Origin: an uncultured Flavobacteriaceae bacterium
GTDB taxonomy: Bacteria > Bacteroidota > Bacteroidia > Flavobacteriales > Flavobacteriaceae
Direction of reading: 5' to 3'
Assembly: GCA_947487895.1 (NCBI GenBank)
Contig: CANKYF010000013.1
Span: 1 to 64,000 of the forward strand
DNA: 64,000 nucleotides
Shown: piece by piece, positions 52,837 to 62,033 of the stretch
Position numbering within the stretch: position 1 is the first letter of the stretch
Layout: every line of letters starts with the position of its first letter
Translations under genes and position numbers: made by a program
Notes under the pieces: generated by a model
The model's input: only the letters and a program-made list of their open reading frames with translations
Database searches by the model: none
What the model was told of the DNA's origin: nothing

Positions 52837-53670
52837 ATGTACAATTTACAAGGAAAAACAGTTATTATAACAGGATCAGGCAGACGCCAAGGCATTGGAG
52901 AAGCTATTGCTTTAAGGTTTGCTTCAGAAGGTTGTAATGTTGTAATTACAGATATTGGAGTACCATCAGGAGATAAGTTTAGTAAAGAACATATTGGTAC
53001 ATCAGGAGAGATGGAAGCTATTGTTGAAGATTGTAAAAAAGCAGGAGGAAATGCAATAGCCTTTGCCTGTGATATTCGTTTTGAAGATCAAGTAAAAAAC
53101 TTAGTTCAAAAAGCAACAGAAGCCTTTGGGAAATTAGATATTTTGGTAAACAATGCAGGAGTAGGTTACATCATGGAACCATTTCCAGAGTTTAGCGAAG
53201 CCAGTTGGGATGCCGTTTTAAATGTAAATCTTAAAGGGGCGTTTTTATGTTCTAAACACGCTGCTTCTACAATGATAGAACAAGGTCATGGAGGTGCTAT
53301 CATAAATGTAGCAAGTCAAGCCGCAAAATCAGGCTTTCCTTATGCCGCAGCTTATACAGCCTCAAAGCACGGAATGATTGGTTTAACACGTTCTAATGCT
53401 GTTGAACTTGGTAAAGATAAAATAAGAGTAAATGCTGTATGCCCTAACCATATAACTACAGGACTTGGGCATTGGCAAAACAAATTTTTTAGTGATAAAC
53501 TAGGGTTGAATTATGATGATTATTTACAGAGTATTGTAGATAAAAATCCATTAAAAAGAACAGGGCTTGTTGAAGATATAGCTAAAGCAGTAGTGTTTTT
53601 AGCTTCAGATCAGGCCGATTATATAACAGGAGAGGCAATGAATGTCTCTGGAGGAGAAGAATATCATTAG
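52837..53670 (+). CDS. Short-chain dehydrogenase/reductase (SDR)
   Basis: A 277-aa classical SDR: VIITGSGRRQGIGEAIALRF as nucleotide loop, LVNNAGVGYIMEPF, the catalytic YTASK pair in AAYTASKHGMIGLTRSN, and DYITGEAMNVSGGEEYH at the end. It is slightly longer than usual in the loop after strand 2. It probably oxidises or reduces a hydroxyl/keto group of an acid intermediate. It starts one base after the HapK-like gene. Confidence 0.87.
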   Translation: MYNLQGKTVIITGSGRRQGIGEAIALRFASEGCNVVITDIGVPSGDKFSKEHIGTSGEMEAIVEDCKKAGGNAIAFACDIRFEDQVKNLVQKATEAFGKLDILVNNAGVGYIMEPFPEFSEASWDAVLNVNLKGAFLCSKHAASTMIEQGHGGAIINVASQAAKSGFPYAAAYTASKHGMIGLTRSNAVELGKDKIRVNAVCPNHITTGLGHWQNKFFSDKLGLNYDDYLQSIVDKNPLKRTGLVEDIAKAVVFLASDQADYITGEAMNVSGGEEYH

Positions 53671-53710
53671 TAACATTGGGAAATCTTAACCCAATGCCAA
53701 TTTTAAACAT

Positions 53711-55783
53711 ATGAAATTAGGAATAGATATAGGAGGAACGTTTACAGATTTTGTATTGTTCGATAATGATAGCAATCAATTATATTTTGCTAAAACATTA
53801 ACAACATACCCAGACCCTACGGTTGGTATTTTTAATGGAGTGAAGGAAATTGAAACCAAATATGGTTTTCAAGTAAAAAATATGAGTGGTATTGTACATG
53901 GTACTACGCTGGTAACAAATGCAGTGATTGAACGAAAAGGTGCTAAAACAGCTTTTATTACAACCAAAGGGTTTGAAGATGTTTTAGAAATTGGTCGTGA
54001 AATGAGATATGATATTTATGATATCTTTTTAACCATGCCAAAGCCATTAGTACCTAGAAACTTGAGAATGGGAGTAGCAGAACGTGTTGATACGCATGGT
54101 AATATATTAGAGCCTATTAATACAGAAGCTTTAAAAGATCTGGCAAAAACTTTAAAAGATAATGGCATTGAAGCAGTAGGTGTTTGCTTGCTAAACTCAT
54201 TTGCTAATACATCTCATGAAAAGGCTTTAGGAGATTTCCTGTCTGAAAATGTACCAGATATTTATTATAGCTTATCTTCTGAAATTATGCCAGAAATTAG
54301 AGAGTACGAACGCAGTTCGGCTACAGCTATGAATGCCTATGTACAGCCCATAACAGATAAGTACCTTAAAGATTTTGAAACACAATTAAGAGTTTCAGGG
54401 TTTGAAGGTAACATCAATATTATGATTTCTAGTGGGAAATTAACCACTATTGATGGGGCACGTAAATCACCCATACATTTGTTAGAGTCAGGGCCTGCAG
54501 GTGGTGCTATGGCAGGGGTATTCTTTGGAACACATTTAGAAGAAGAAAACCTATTGTGTTTTGATATGGGAGGAACCACCGCTAAAGCTTGTGTGATATA
54601 TGAAGGAAAGCCTGAAATCACCAATCATTTTGAAGCAGGACGTGTAAAAAGATTTAAAAAAGGAAGCGGACTACCAGTGCGTATTCCAGTAATAGACCTC
54701 ATAGAAATTGGTGCAGGAGGCGGAAGTATTGCTCGTGTTAATAATATTGGTTTGTTAACGGTAGGGCCAGATTCTGCGTCATCAACCCCAGGACCTGTAT
54801 GTTATAACAGAGGAGGAGAAGATCCAACAGTTACTGATGCAGATTTAGTACTTGGTTATTTAAATGCAGATTACTTTTTAGGAGGTGAAATGCAATTAAG
54901 TGTAGAAGCTGCAAGAAAAGCCATAGAAATAAAGTTAGCAAACCCATTAGGCATATCTATTGAAGATGCCGCTATGGGTATCCATAAAATAGTGAACGAA
55001 AACATGGCCAATGCAGCTAGAGTACATGTATTGGAAAAAGGTATGGATCCTCGTCATTTCAACATGGTAGGTTTTGGAGGCGCAGGACCAGTACACGCTT
55101 TTGGAGTAGCTAAGCTATTAAATGTGAGACGATTAATTATTCCTGTAGGCGCAGGGGTAACGTCAGCATTAGGGTTTTTAGTATCTCCTGTAGCTAGTGA
55201 AAAAATACATTCATTTATAGATGAATTAGATAGTTTAGATTGGAATGAGGTAAATACCTTCTTATCAGATATGGAAGAAGATGGATATCAATTCTTAAAC
55301 CAATCTGGAATACATAAAAAAGATGCTATTGTAGAACGTATAGTTGAAATGAGATATGCAGGACAAGGTCATGAAATAACTATAGAATTACCAGAAGGGG
55401 AATTAGGAACAGATAGTATTTCAGAAATAGAAAGACGTTTTAAAAAGGAGTATGAGTTTAGATACAATCGTTCTATTGAAGGTATGGCTTTAGAAATGGT
55501 AACATGGCGTGTTGTTGTACAGGGGCCAATACCAGAAATGAATGTAAAACAATTTTCTACAACCGCTTCAGATGTTGAAGCCTACAAAGGAAAACGTAAG
55601 GTGTATTTTGAAGAAACAGGGTATTTAGATTGTCCAGTTTATGATCGATATGCTTTAAAACCAAATGAAAAATTTGATGGGCCAGCTATTATAGAAGAAA
55701 CTGAAAGCACTACCGTAATTGGAATTAATAGTACTGTTCAGGTAGACAAAGACAAAAATATAATAATCGATTTGCACCAATAA
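53711..55783 (+). CDS. hyuA: Hydantoinase/oxoprolinase A-type subunit (HyuA)
   Basis: The 690-aa protein has the full HyuA layout: N-terminal ATP-binding KLGIDIGGTFTDFVLFDNDS, GIVHGTTLVTNAVIERKGAK, ESGPAGGAMAGVFFG, LLCFDMGGTTAKACVIYEG, and IEIGAGGGSIARVNNIG. HyuA and HyuB together use ATP to open cyclic ureides or lactams (hydantoin, 5-oxoproline); some relatives are carboxylases. The five-membered lactam of 5-oxoproline resembles the outer pyrrolinone rings of bilins, which makes ring opening attractive here. The partner HyuB is two genes downstream. Confidence 0.9.
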   Translation: MKLGIDIGGTFTDFVLFDNDSNQLYFAKTLTTYPDPTVGIFNGVKEIETKYGFQVKNMSGIVHGTTLVTNAVIERKGAKTAFITTKGFEDVLEIGREMRYDIYDIFLTMPKPLVPRNLRMGVAERVDTHGNILEPINTEALKDLAKTLKDNGIEAVGVCLLNSFANTSHEKALGDFLSENVPDIYYSLSSEIMPEIREYERSSATAMNAYVQPITDKYLKDFETQLRVSGFEGNINIMISSGKLTTIDGARKSPIHLLESGPAGGAMAGVFFGTHLEEENLLCFDMGGTTAKACVIYEGKPEITNHFEAGRVKRFKKGSGLPVRIPVIDLIEIGAGGGSIARVNNIGLLTVGPDSASSTPGPVCYNRGGEDPTVTDADLVLGYLNADYFLGGEMQLSVEAARKAIEIKLANPLGISIEDAAMGIHKIVNENMANAARVHVLEKGMDPRHFNMVGFGGAGPVHAFGVAKLLNVRRLIIPVGAGVTSALGFLVSPVASEKIHSFIDELDSLDWNEVNTFLSDMEEDGYQFLNQSGIHKKDAIVERIVEMRYAGQGHEITIELPEGELGTDSISEIERRFKKEYEFRYNRSIEGMALEMVTWRVVVQGPIPEMNVKQFSTTASDVEAYKGKRKVYFEETGYLDCPVYDRYALKPNEKFDGPAIIEETESTTVIGINSTVQVDKDKNIIIDLHQ

Positions 55784-57210
55784 TGCAGTACGATATATTA
55801 ATAATAGGAGCGGGAACTTCAGGTATGGCATGTGCCATAACAGCGGCAGAACGAGGCCTTAAAGTAGGGGTTGTTGAGAAGGTAGACTATGTTGGTGGTG
55901 CTTTGCATTGGTCTGGAGGTCATATGAGTGCTGGAGGTGTTAGATTACAAAAGGAAAAAGGTATTGAAGACTCACCAGAAAAACATCTGGAAGAGATTTA
56001 TAAAATCAATAATAAATCTGGAGATTTAGACCTTACAGAAAGAGCTGTTTTTGAAGCACCCAAAACCATTGAATGGCTAGATGAATTAGGTATGGAATGG
56101 GCGCCTGAATGTCCAAGAATCATATATGGGCATGTGGCTTATGAAACACCTAGAACTATTTATGGACCAGAGAAAGCTTTAAGTATATATAAAGTGATGT
56201 TACCAGTTTGGGAAAAATACGTTTCTAGTGGACATATAGATATTCATTTTAATAATAAATTTAAAGGTCTGGGGAAATCAGTAAATCGTTTTGATACGGT
56301 TGTCTGTGATACTCCTGAAGGAGAAAAACAGTATTTAGGAAACAACATAGTCATTACAACAGGAGGGTATGGCAGCAATCCAGCCTATTTTAAAGAAAAA
56401 CATGGAGATATACCTTTAGTAAGTAGTTGCTATCCAACTGCTACAGCAGAAGGGCATAGGATTGTTGAAAACCAAGGAGGACAGTTTAGATTTGGAAAAT
56501 ATCATTTACCAAGCTTGGGTGGAATTGAACAGGAAGAAGGAAGCGGACGAGTAGATTTCAATAAAGCCTGGGCTATGGTTTTAACATCTATATATCGTCA
56601 ACCACGAGATATTTATGTAAATGCTCATGGAAAGCGATTTATAAATGAAGATGAAATAGATGCCGAAAAAAGAGAACTAACCACCATGAAACAACCAGAT
56701 TGGTGTTTTTGGGTAGTTTTTGATGAAAAGGCGCTGGTATCTAAAGATAGTAATGGAAACCATAATCCTTTAATGATAGGCTGGTCGGTGGAACAAATGC
56801 GAGAAGAAGCTAAGAAAAATGTAGCTTTAAAAATGGCAGATTCCATTGATGAGTTAGCTTTAAAAACGGGTTTACCAGTTGATAATCTAAAATCAACTAT
56901 AAGAGATTACAATCAAATGGTAGTGGATAAAAAAGATCCTGATTTTGGTAGAGAATATCTAGAAGATGCCATAACAGAAGCGCCATTCTATGCTTTAAAA
57001 GTACATGCATCTGTATTGGTAACTTTTGGAGGAATTAAAGTAAATAAAGATCTTCAAATATTAAATTCCAAAGGTCAACCAATGGAAGGGTTATACGCTG
57101 CGGGCGAGTTTTTAGGGTTGGGAACAACTAGCGGAAGTTCATTTTGTAGCGGTATGGCAATAACCCCAGCGTTAAGCTTTGGTAGAATTTTAGGAAGAAC
57201 TCTAAATTAA
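55783..57210 (+). CDS. FrdA/ketosteroid-dehydrogenase-type FAD flavoprotein
   Basis: The 475-aa protein belongs to the fumarate reductase flavoprotein/3-ketosteroid dehydrogenase superfamily. Its motifs are YDILIIGAGTSGMACAITAA (FAD loop), VEKVDYVGGALHWSGGHMSA, VITTGGYGSNPAYF, and GLYAAGEFLGLGTTSGSSFC with GMAITPALSFGRILG. These enzymes add or remove hydrogen across an activated C=C bond. It starts at the final base of hyuA and lies between the two hydantoinase subunit genes, so it probably acts just before or after ring opening. Confidence 0.87.
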   Translation: MQYDILIIGAGTSGMACAITAAERGLKVGVVEKVDYVGGALHWSGGHMSAGGVRLQKEKGIEDSPEKHLEEIYKINNKSGDLDLTERAVFEAPKTIEWLDELGMEWAPECPRIIYGHVAYETPRTIYGPEKALSIYKVMLPVWEKYVSSGHIDIHFNNKFKGLGKSVNRFDTVVCDTPEGEKQYLGNNIVITTGGYGSNPAYFKEKHGDIPLVSSCYPTATAEGHRIVENQGGQFRFGKYHLPSLGGIEQEEGSGRVDFNKAWAMVLTSIYRQPRDIYVNAHGKRFINEDEIDAEKRELTTMKQPDWCFWVVFDEKALVSKDSNGNHNPLMIGWSVEQMREEAKKNVALKMADSIDELALKTGLPVDNLKSTIRDYNQMVVDKKDPDFGREYLEDAITEAPFYALKVHASVLVTFGGIKVNKDLQILNSKGQPMEGLYAAGEFLGLGTTSGSSFCSGMAITPALSFGRILGRTLN

Positions 57211-57295
57211 ATAGTGAATTAGTAATTAATAATAAACAAAACCTATGCAGTAATAGCTAAGTTTTGTATTGAAAGACAGTTTTTTAAATAAAAAT

Positions 57296-57314
57296 TAGTT
57301 AACTTAGTTAACTA
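57296..57314. promoter_or_regulatory. Cluster operator, single 19-bp site
   Basis: A perfect TAGTTAAC-TTA-GTTAACTA palindrome, 21 bp upstream of hyuB. It gives hyuB and the genes behind it a promoter separate from hyuA. Confidence 0.75.
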
Positions 57315-57335
57315 ATTTTAAGTAGTGCTTAAATT

Positions 57336-58955
57336 ATGCAAGTAACACAAACAAAATTTGATCCAATAGCCTTGAGTATTTTATGGTCGAGGCTCATAAG
57401 TATAGTAGATGAAGCTGGAACAACACTTCAGCGTACATCATTTTCAACAGTAACTAGAGAATCTAATGATTTTGCAGTAGTATTAATGGATAAGAAAGGA
57501 AGATCTATTGCACAATCTAGTGTTTCTGTACCCTCATTTTTAGGGGTATTGCCTATGTTAACAAAGGCTTTATTAAAAGATTATTTTCCTGAAGACACAT
57601 GGAAAGATGGTGATGTGGTAATGACAAATGACCCATGGTTGTGTGCAGGACATAAACCAGATATTGGCATAGTTTCGCCAATATTTTATCAGAAAAAATT
57701 AATTGGTTTTATCGGCACCATAGCACATTCACCAGATATGGGTGGTGTGCTTTGGGGTGCAGGTTCAAGAGATTTATATGAAGAAGGACTTATGGTACCA
57801 CCTACTAAATTAATTTCAGAAGGAACACCTAATGATACCTTGTTTAATATTTTAGAACATAATGTAAGAGCGGCAGACCAAACTGTGGGTGACATTAGGG
57901 CACAAATTGCAGCCAATGATCAAGGGATAAAATCCTTAATGAAGCTCATGGAAGAAAACCATCTAGATGATCTTCAAGATTTGGCTGATGCTGTAATAAA
58001 TGCTTCAGAAAAAGCGATGAGAGAAGCCTTATTAGAGGCGCCAGATGGAAGCTATACTTATGAATATGATACAGACGGTGATGGACGCGGAAATAAGTGT
58101 CATTTTGAAATCACTGTAAATATAAAAGGAGACGAAATTCATGCCGATTACACAGGAACCTCAGGGGCACACCCTTTAAGTATTAATGCGGTACTAAATT
58201 ATACCTATGCGTATACGGCGTACCCTATTAAATGTACGTTTAGTCCAGATGTTCCTAATAACGACGGGTCTTTCTACCCTATAAAAGTTACAGCACCTAA
58301 AGGCTGTTTAGTAAATGCACAAAAACCATCGCCACTGGGTGCCAGAAATATAACTGGGAATATGCTACACTCAGTGGTATTTGGTGCATTAGCCAAAGCA
58401 GTACCAAAGCAAGTGCAAGCAGATTGCGGTAGTGCTTGTTGGTGTATTGTTTTAAATGGTGAGGATAAAGGCAAAGAATTTGTAGAGTATTTCTTTTTAA
58501 ATGGAGGTTATGGAGCTAGACCAAATATGGATGGTGAGCATGTATTAAGTTTTCCAACCAATGTTGCCAATGTACCTATTGAAGTATTAGAAACTGATAT
58601 TGCTGTTCTAGTTACCGAAAAATCGTTAGTACCTAATTCAGGAGGACAAGGTGAATTTAGAGGCGGTTTAGGGCAACGTTTTAGTTTTAAAAATGTGGGT
58701 GAAAATCCATTAAACATATCGTTGTTAACAGAGAAAACGCAAACACCTGCAAAAGGAATATTGCTAGGTGAAGATGGTCAAATGGGATCTATGGAGATTA
58801 TTCCTAAAAGAGATTTTCCGCCTAAAGGATTAGATAAATTACATCCTGGAGAAGAATTAATATTAACTTTACCTGGCGGCGGCGGATATGGAGACCCATC
58901 AAAACGAGATAAAAGCTTAATTGAAGAAGATAAAGCGTTAGGTTATATCAATTAA
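57336..58955 (+). CDS. hyuB: Hydantoinase/oxoprolinase B-type subunit (HyuB)
   Basis: The 539-aa protein has the HyuB signatures: FDPIALSILWSRLISIVDEA, RTSFSTVTRESNDFAVVLMD, VVMTNDPWLCAGHKPDIGIV, GFIGTIAHSPDMGGVLWGAG, and at the C-terminus LTLPGGGGYGDPSKR. It is the catalytic partner of HyuA in ATP-dependent opening of hydantoin- or oxoproline-type rings. The C-terminal region is slightly shorter than in many HyuB proteins but ends at the usual glycine-rich motif. It heads the operon 57336-62028. Confidence 0.9.
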   Translation: MQVTQTKFDPIALSILWSRLISIVDEAGTTLQRTSFSTVTRESNDFAVVLMDKKGRSIAQSSVSVPSFLGVLPMLTKALLKDYFPEDTWKDGDVVMTNDPWLCAGHKPDIGIVSPIFYQKKLIGFIGTIAHSPDMGGVLWGAGSRDLYEEGLMVPPTKLISEGTPNDTLFNILEHNVRAADQTVGDIRAQIAANDQGIKSLMKLMEENHLDDLQDLADAVINASEKAMREALLEAPDGSYTYEYDTDGDGRGNKCHFEITVNIKGDEIHADYTGTSGAHPLSINAVLNYTYAYTAYPIKCTFSPDVPNNDGSFYPIKVTAPKGCLVNAQKPSPLGARNITGNMLHSVVFGALAKAVPKQVQADCGSACWCIVLNGEDKGKEFVEYFFLNGGYGARPNMDGEHVLSFPTNVANVPIEVLETDIAVLVTEKSLVPNSGGQGEFRGGLGQRFSFKNVGENPLNISLLTEKTQTPAKGILLGEDGQMGSMEIIPKRDFPPKGLDKLHPGEELILTLPGGGGYGDPSKRDKSLIEEDKALGYIN

Positions 58956-58968
58956 AAAAATCAAAAAA

Positions 58969-60153
58969 ATGGCTAAGAGTATACCACCAGTTTGGAATAA
59001 AATTGCAAAACATGCAATGCTTCCAGAAACCACACACGATGAAAGGGCCAGATATAATTTTTTGGCCAATTTAAATAAACATTTGGCACATGTATCTCAA
59101 GGCAATAAAATAGCCTATGAAACACGTGTAGAACCAAAATTTAAAAAAGAGCACGGTAGAGAAATAAAAGATACTAAAGAGTTAGGGCAAGAAATAGCTA
59201 AAGACCCTCATTACCAAATATGGTCTTCTTTACGTAGAAGTACTATGGAAATGCGTCAGCAGGCAGGACGCTCCATTGTATTACGTCAAGCAGAAGCACT
59301 TAGAGATAAAGCCAGAGCGCTAAATGCAGGTAAAGATAGTTTAGTTTTAGATTCAAATTGTGAAATACCACCGTATTTGTTAGCAGTAGATAACCATTTA
59401 ATGCCAGGGAGTTATCATACAGAACTCATTGAAGATGATGTAACCCCTGCTGCAAATTATGATTCAGGTATTTTTGTAACTACCGCTGGACTTTTAGGAA
59501 GATATAACGATGGTGGAGGAAAAGCAATTACAAGTTGGGTAAAGAAAAATTATCCAAATTTTAACCCCAAAAGAATATTAGATATAGGCTGTGGCATGGG
59601 GCATAATGTATTGCCAATTGCAAGAGCCTTCCCTGATGCAGAAGTTATTGCAATTGATACTGGCGCTCCAATGCTACGTTATGCACATGCTAGAGCAATG
59701 GATTTAGGAATAACCAATGTTAAGTTCATGCAAATGGATGCTGGAAAAACTATATTTGAAGATGCCTCTTTTGATTGGGTACAGTCTACCATGTTTTTTC
59801 ATGAAACAGGAGGTAAATCTATTTATAATATAATGAATGAAGTATACAGGCTATTAAAACCTGGCGGATTGACACTTCATATAGAACAACCTCAATATAC
59901 AGATGATATGAGTCTGTTTGAAAAATTTATAAGAGATTGGGATGCCCTGAACAATTCAGAACCATATTGGTCTAAAATGCATGATATAGAGCCATTAGAT
60001 TTAATGAAAGCTTCTGGATTTAAAGAAGAAGATTTTATGCAGATAGGCGCAAAGGCTGAAAATGATTTAGACGATGGAAGTCAAAATGCAGACGAACCTG
60101 AAGATCATGGAAGATCGCCAATTTGGAACGTGTTTGGAGCTATAAAAAATTAA
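58969..60153 (+). CDS. SAM-dependent methyltransferase with long N-terminal region
   Basis: The 394-aa protein has a class I methyltransferase domain at about residues 195-320: RILDIGCGMGHNVLPIARAF (motif I), AEVIAIDTGAPMLRYAHARA (motif II), VKFMQMDAGKTIFEDASFDWV, and YRLLKPGGLTLHIEQP. The first 180 residues are helical, with many His and Arg, and have no family I recognise. It may methylate a carboxyl, amino or phenolic group, or the N-terminal part may bind the real substrate. It lies 13 bp after hyuB. Confidence 0.82.
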   Translation: MAKSIPPVWNKIAKHAMLPETTHDERARYNFLANLNKHLAHVSQGNKIAYETRVEPKFKKEHGREIKDTKELGQEIAKDPHYQIWSSLRRSTMEMRQQAGRSIVLRQAEALRDKARALNAGKDSLVLDSNCEIPPYLLAVDNHLMPGSYHTELIEDDVTPAANYDSGIFVTTAGLLGRYNDGGGKAITSWVKKNYPNFNPKRILDIGCGMGHNVLPIARAFPDAEVIAIDTGAPMLRYAHARAMDLGITNVKFMQMDAGKTIFEDASFDWVQSTMFFHETGGKSIYNIMNEVYRLLKPGGLTLHIEQPQYTDDMSLFEKFIRDWDALNNSEPYWSKMHDIEPLDLMKASGFKEEDFMQIGAKAENDLDDGSQNADEPEDHGRSPIWNVFGAIKN

Positions 60154-60163
60154 AAAAAATAGT

Positions 60164-60517
60164 ATGATTGATTATATAAAATTAGCCTCTAGCAAATCAA
60201 AAGGGAAACGCCCTTATTTTCATGATGATCCAGCAGTAGAACGTGTATTAAACATTACCATGGCAGTGGCAGGTGAGTTGGCTGTGATGCGAGAGCGTAT
60301 GGATAGTATTGAACGCATTCTTGAGAAAAAAGGATTGGTTCTAAAAGAAGAAATTGAAAATTACGTACCAGATTCAAAAGAAATAGAAGAAGAGCGTCAA
60401 ACTTGGCATAGTGAATATATTTCAAGGATACTTCGTATTGTACAGCAAGAAATGGAAGAGCTTGAAAATCCAGATAAGAGTATTGAAGATATTGCCAATG
60501 ATATAAATGAAATGTAA
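60164..60517 (+). CDS. Small helical protein of unknown function
   Basis: A 117-aa acidic protein with likely helices (AVERVLNITMAVAGELAVMR, RMDSIERILEKKG, EYISRILRIVQQEMEELENP). I do not recognise it. It is tightly fitted between the methyltransferase and the NTF2-like gene, whose start overlaps its stop by one base. A helper or subunit role for one of these enzymes is likely, in view of the translational coupling. Confidence 0.65.
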   Translation: MIDYIKLASSKSKGKRPYFHDDPAVERVLNITMAVAGELAVMRERMDSIERILEKKGLVLKEEIENYVPDSKEIEEERQTWHSEYISRILRIVQQEMEELENPDKSIEDIANDINEM

Positions 60518-60936
60518 TGGCAGAACTTCATGATAGAATTACAAAATTTTTCAATGCTATTATAGATAGAGATATTGAAGAAATTAAAAACGGCTATTGT
60601 CAAGACGAAAAAACTTATGTGGTTTTAGAAGGACCGCGATATAGTACAAAAGGATTTGACTTAATCTCTAAAGGTTGGTCAGATTTTACAAATTCTCCCA
60701 TTGCTATGACCAAAATTGTATGGACAGAAGGCCCTTTTGAAGAAATTGTTGGAGATATAGGATGGATTAGTGGTATAACAGAATTGTATTTAGACGTTAA
60801 AGGAAAAAAGGTGTTTAATACGTTTAGAGCTTCCTTTGTGTTTAAAAGAGAAAATAACGATTGGAAAATTAGACATGAGCACGTATCTGCTCCTCACCCT
60901 GATCCTTATGGAATAGGCGATTGGCTTGAAAAATAA
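60517..60936 (+). CDS. SnoaL/NTF2-like domain protein
   Basis: A 139-aa protein with the cone-shaped NTF2 pattern: N-terminal helix ELHDRITKFFNAIIDRDIEE, DEKTYVVLEGPRYSTKGFDL, and the terminal strands TFRASFVFKRENNDWKIRHE. Members act as isomerases, cyclases, dehydratases or small ligand pockets. The C-terminal HEHVSAPHPDPYG is typical of SnoaL-like proteins. The specific reaction cannot be predicted. It overlaps the preceding small gene by one base. Confidence 0.78.
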   Translation: MAELHDRITKFFNAIIDRDIEEIKNGYCQDEKTYVVLEGPRYSTKGFDLISKGWSDFTNSPIAMTKIVWTEGPFEEIVGDIGWISGITELYLDVKGKKVFNTFRASFVFKRENNDWKIRHEHVSAPHPDPYGIGDWLEK

Positions 60937-60954
60937 AAACCAACCAAAATCAAT

Positions 60955-62028
60955 ATGAAACCCATTAAGAAAATTATAATAACCCATCTTTTTCTAATGG
61001 GTTTTTTTGTGAGCAACGCTCAAGATGAAAAAAATAAGAAACCATTGTCTAGTTCGCCAGAAATGGGAGTCACCTCTAAAACAACACAAAAACGTTTAAA
61101 ATCAAGTATACAAGCTAATAGAAAGTTTTCATATCCAGAAAGAGAACTAGATTACTTACTACATATTTGGGAGGGTGAATATGATAATGTAGAGCAGTTA
61201 GATTTTGATAAGATTCAGAATACCAATAAGCAAAATGAGACACATAATCGTGTACATGTTTCAGTAAAACAATTTCAAAATTCAAATTTTGGAGTTGGGG
61301 CTGTATATGTTGAAGAATATCAAGATAATAATCCGTTAAATATTACTAGACAATGCATTTATCAATTAATACCAGATGATGAGATTAAAGGTTTGAAGGT
61401 AAAGGTCTATCATTTTAATGCTAAAAAGCCAATACTATCTATAGGCGAAAGCTTTGATAGCATAAGTATTTTGAAACCAGATTCTAAAAAAATATATGAA
61501 GGTTGTCCTTTAATATTAAAACGAAATGGTGTTGGTTTTTTAGCAAAAACAGATCATAATGAATGTAAAAGTAAAAAGGTCAAGCATTCAGATTATCAAT
61601 TCGAAATAACCGAAAATACCTTTAATTTTCTTGAAAGGAAGACAGAAGAAAAAGAGTCAACACCTTTTATGTTAGAAAAAGCAAGGTGTTTTACATGTAT
61701 GGTAGATTTCCCAAATGATACCAATGGCAGACCAACTATAACCAAACATTATATTGAAATGTATGATCAGGGTGGAGAGTTCATATTTAGTTATCCAGAC
61801 GGGCGAAATATGCTCTTAGGTATGCGAAATACATGGTCTTTTGGAATGCATAGAGAAACATTTGTAATTTATATTTTAGATAAAGCTACCAATAAAACAT
61901 TAATTTATTCATGGGGAAACCCTGGAGCCGATCGTATTGGTTTTAATCCTGGATGGATTCGTGTACAATGTGATTTAAAAACTCAAAGAAATATAAAATT
62001 ACAACAAGAACTTAGACCTGGTTCATAA
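60955..62028 (+). CDS. CpcT/CpeT-like exported protein with C-terminal module (copy 5)
   Basis: The 357-aa protein has a signal peptide (IIITHLFLMGFFVSNAQ, cleavage near residue 22), a basic linker, and a CpeT domain from about residue 62: YLLHIWEGEYDNVEQLDFD, NITRQCIYQLI (TRQC in place of YRQR), YEGCPLILKRN, and FLAKTDHNECKSK. The C-terminal module follows: IEMYDQGGEFIF, LIYSWGNPGADRIGFNPGW. It is the most diverged copy in the YRQR motif. It ends the hyuB operon, 5 bp from the convergent DUF1838 gene. Confidence 0.75.
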   Translation: MKPIKKIIITHLFLMGFFVSNAQDEKNKKPLSSSPEMGVTSKTTQKRLKSSIQANRKFSYPERELDYLLHIWEGEYDNVEQLDFDKIQNTNKQNETHNRVHVSVKQFQNSNFGVGAVYVEEYQDNNPLNITRQCIYQLIPDDEIKGLKVKVYHFNAKKPILSIGESFDSISILKPDSKKIYEGCPLILKRNGVGFLAKTDHNECKSKKVKHSDYQFEITENTFNFLERKTEEKESTPFMLEKARCFTCMVDFPNDTNGRPTITKHYIEMYDQGGEFIFSYPDGRNMLLGMRNTWSFGMHRETFVIYILDKATNKTLIYSWGNPGADRIGFNPGWIRVQCDLKTQRNIKLQQELRPGS

Positions 62029-62033
62029 TAAGT

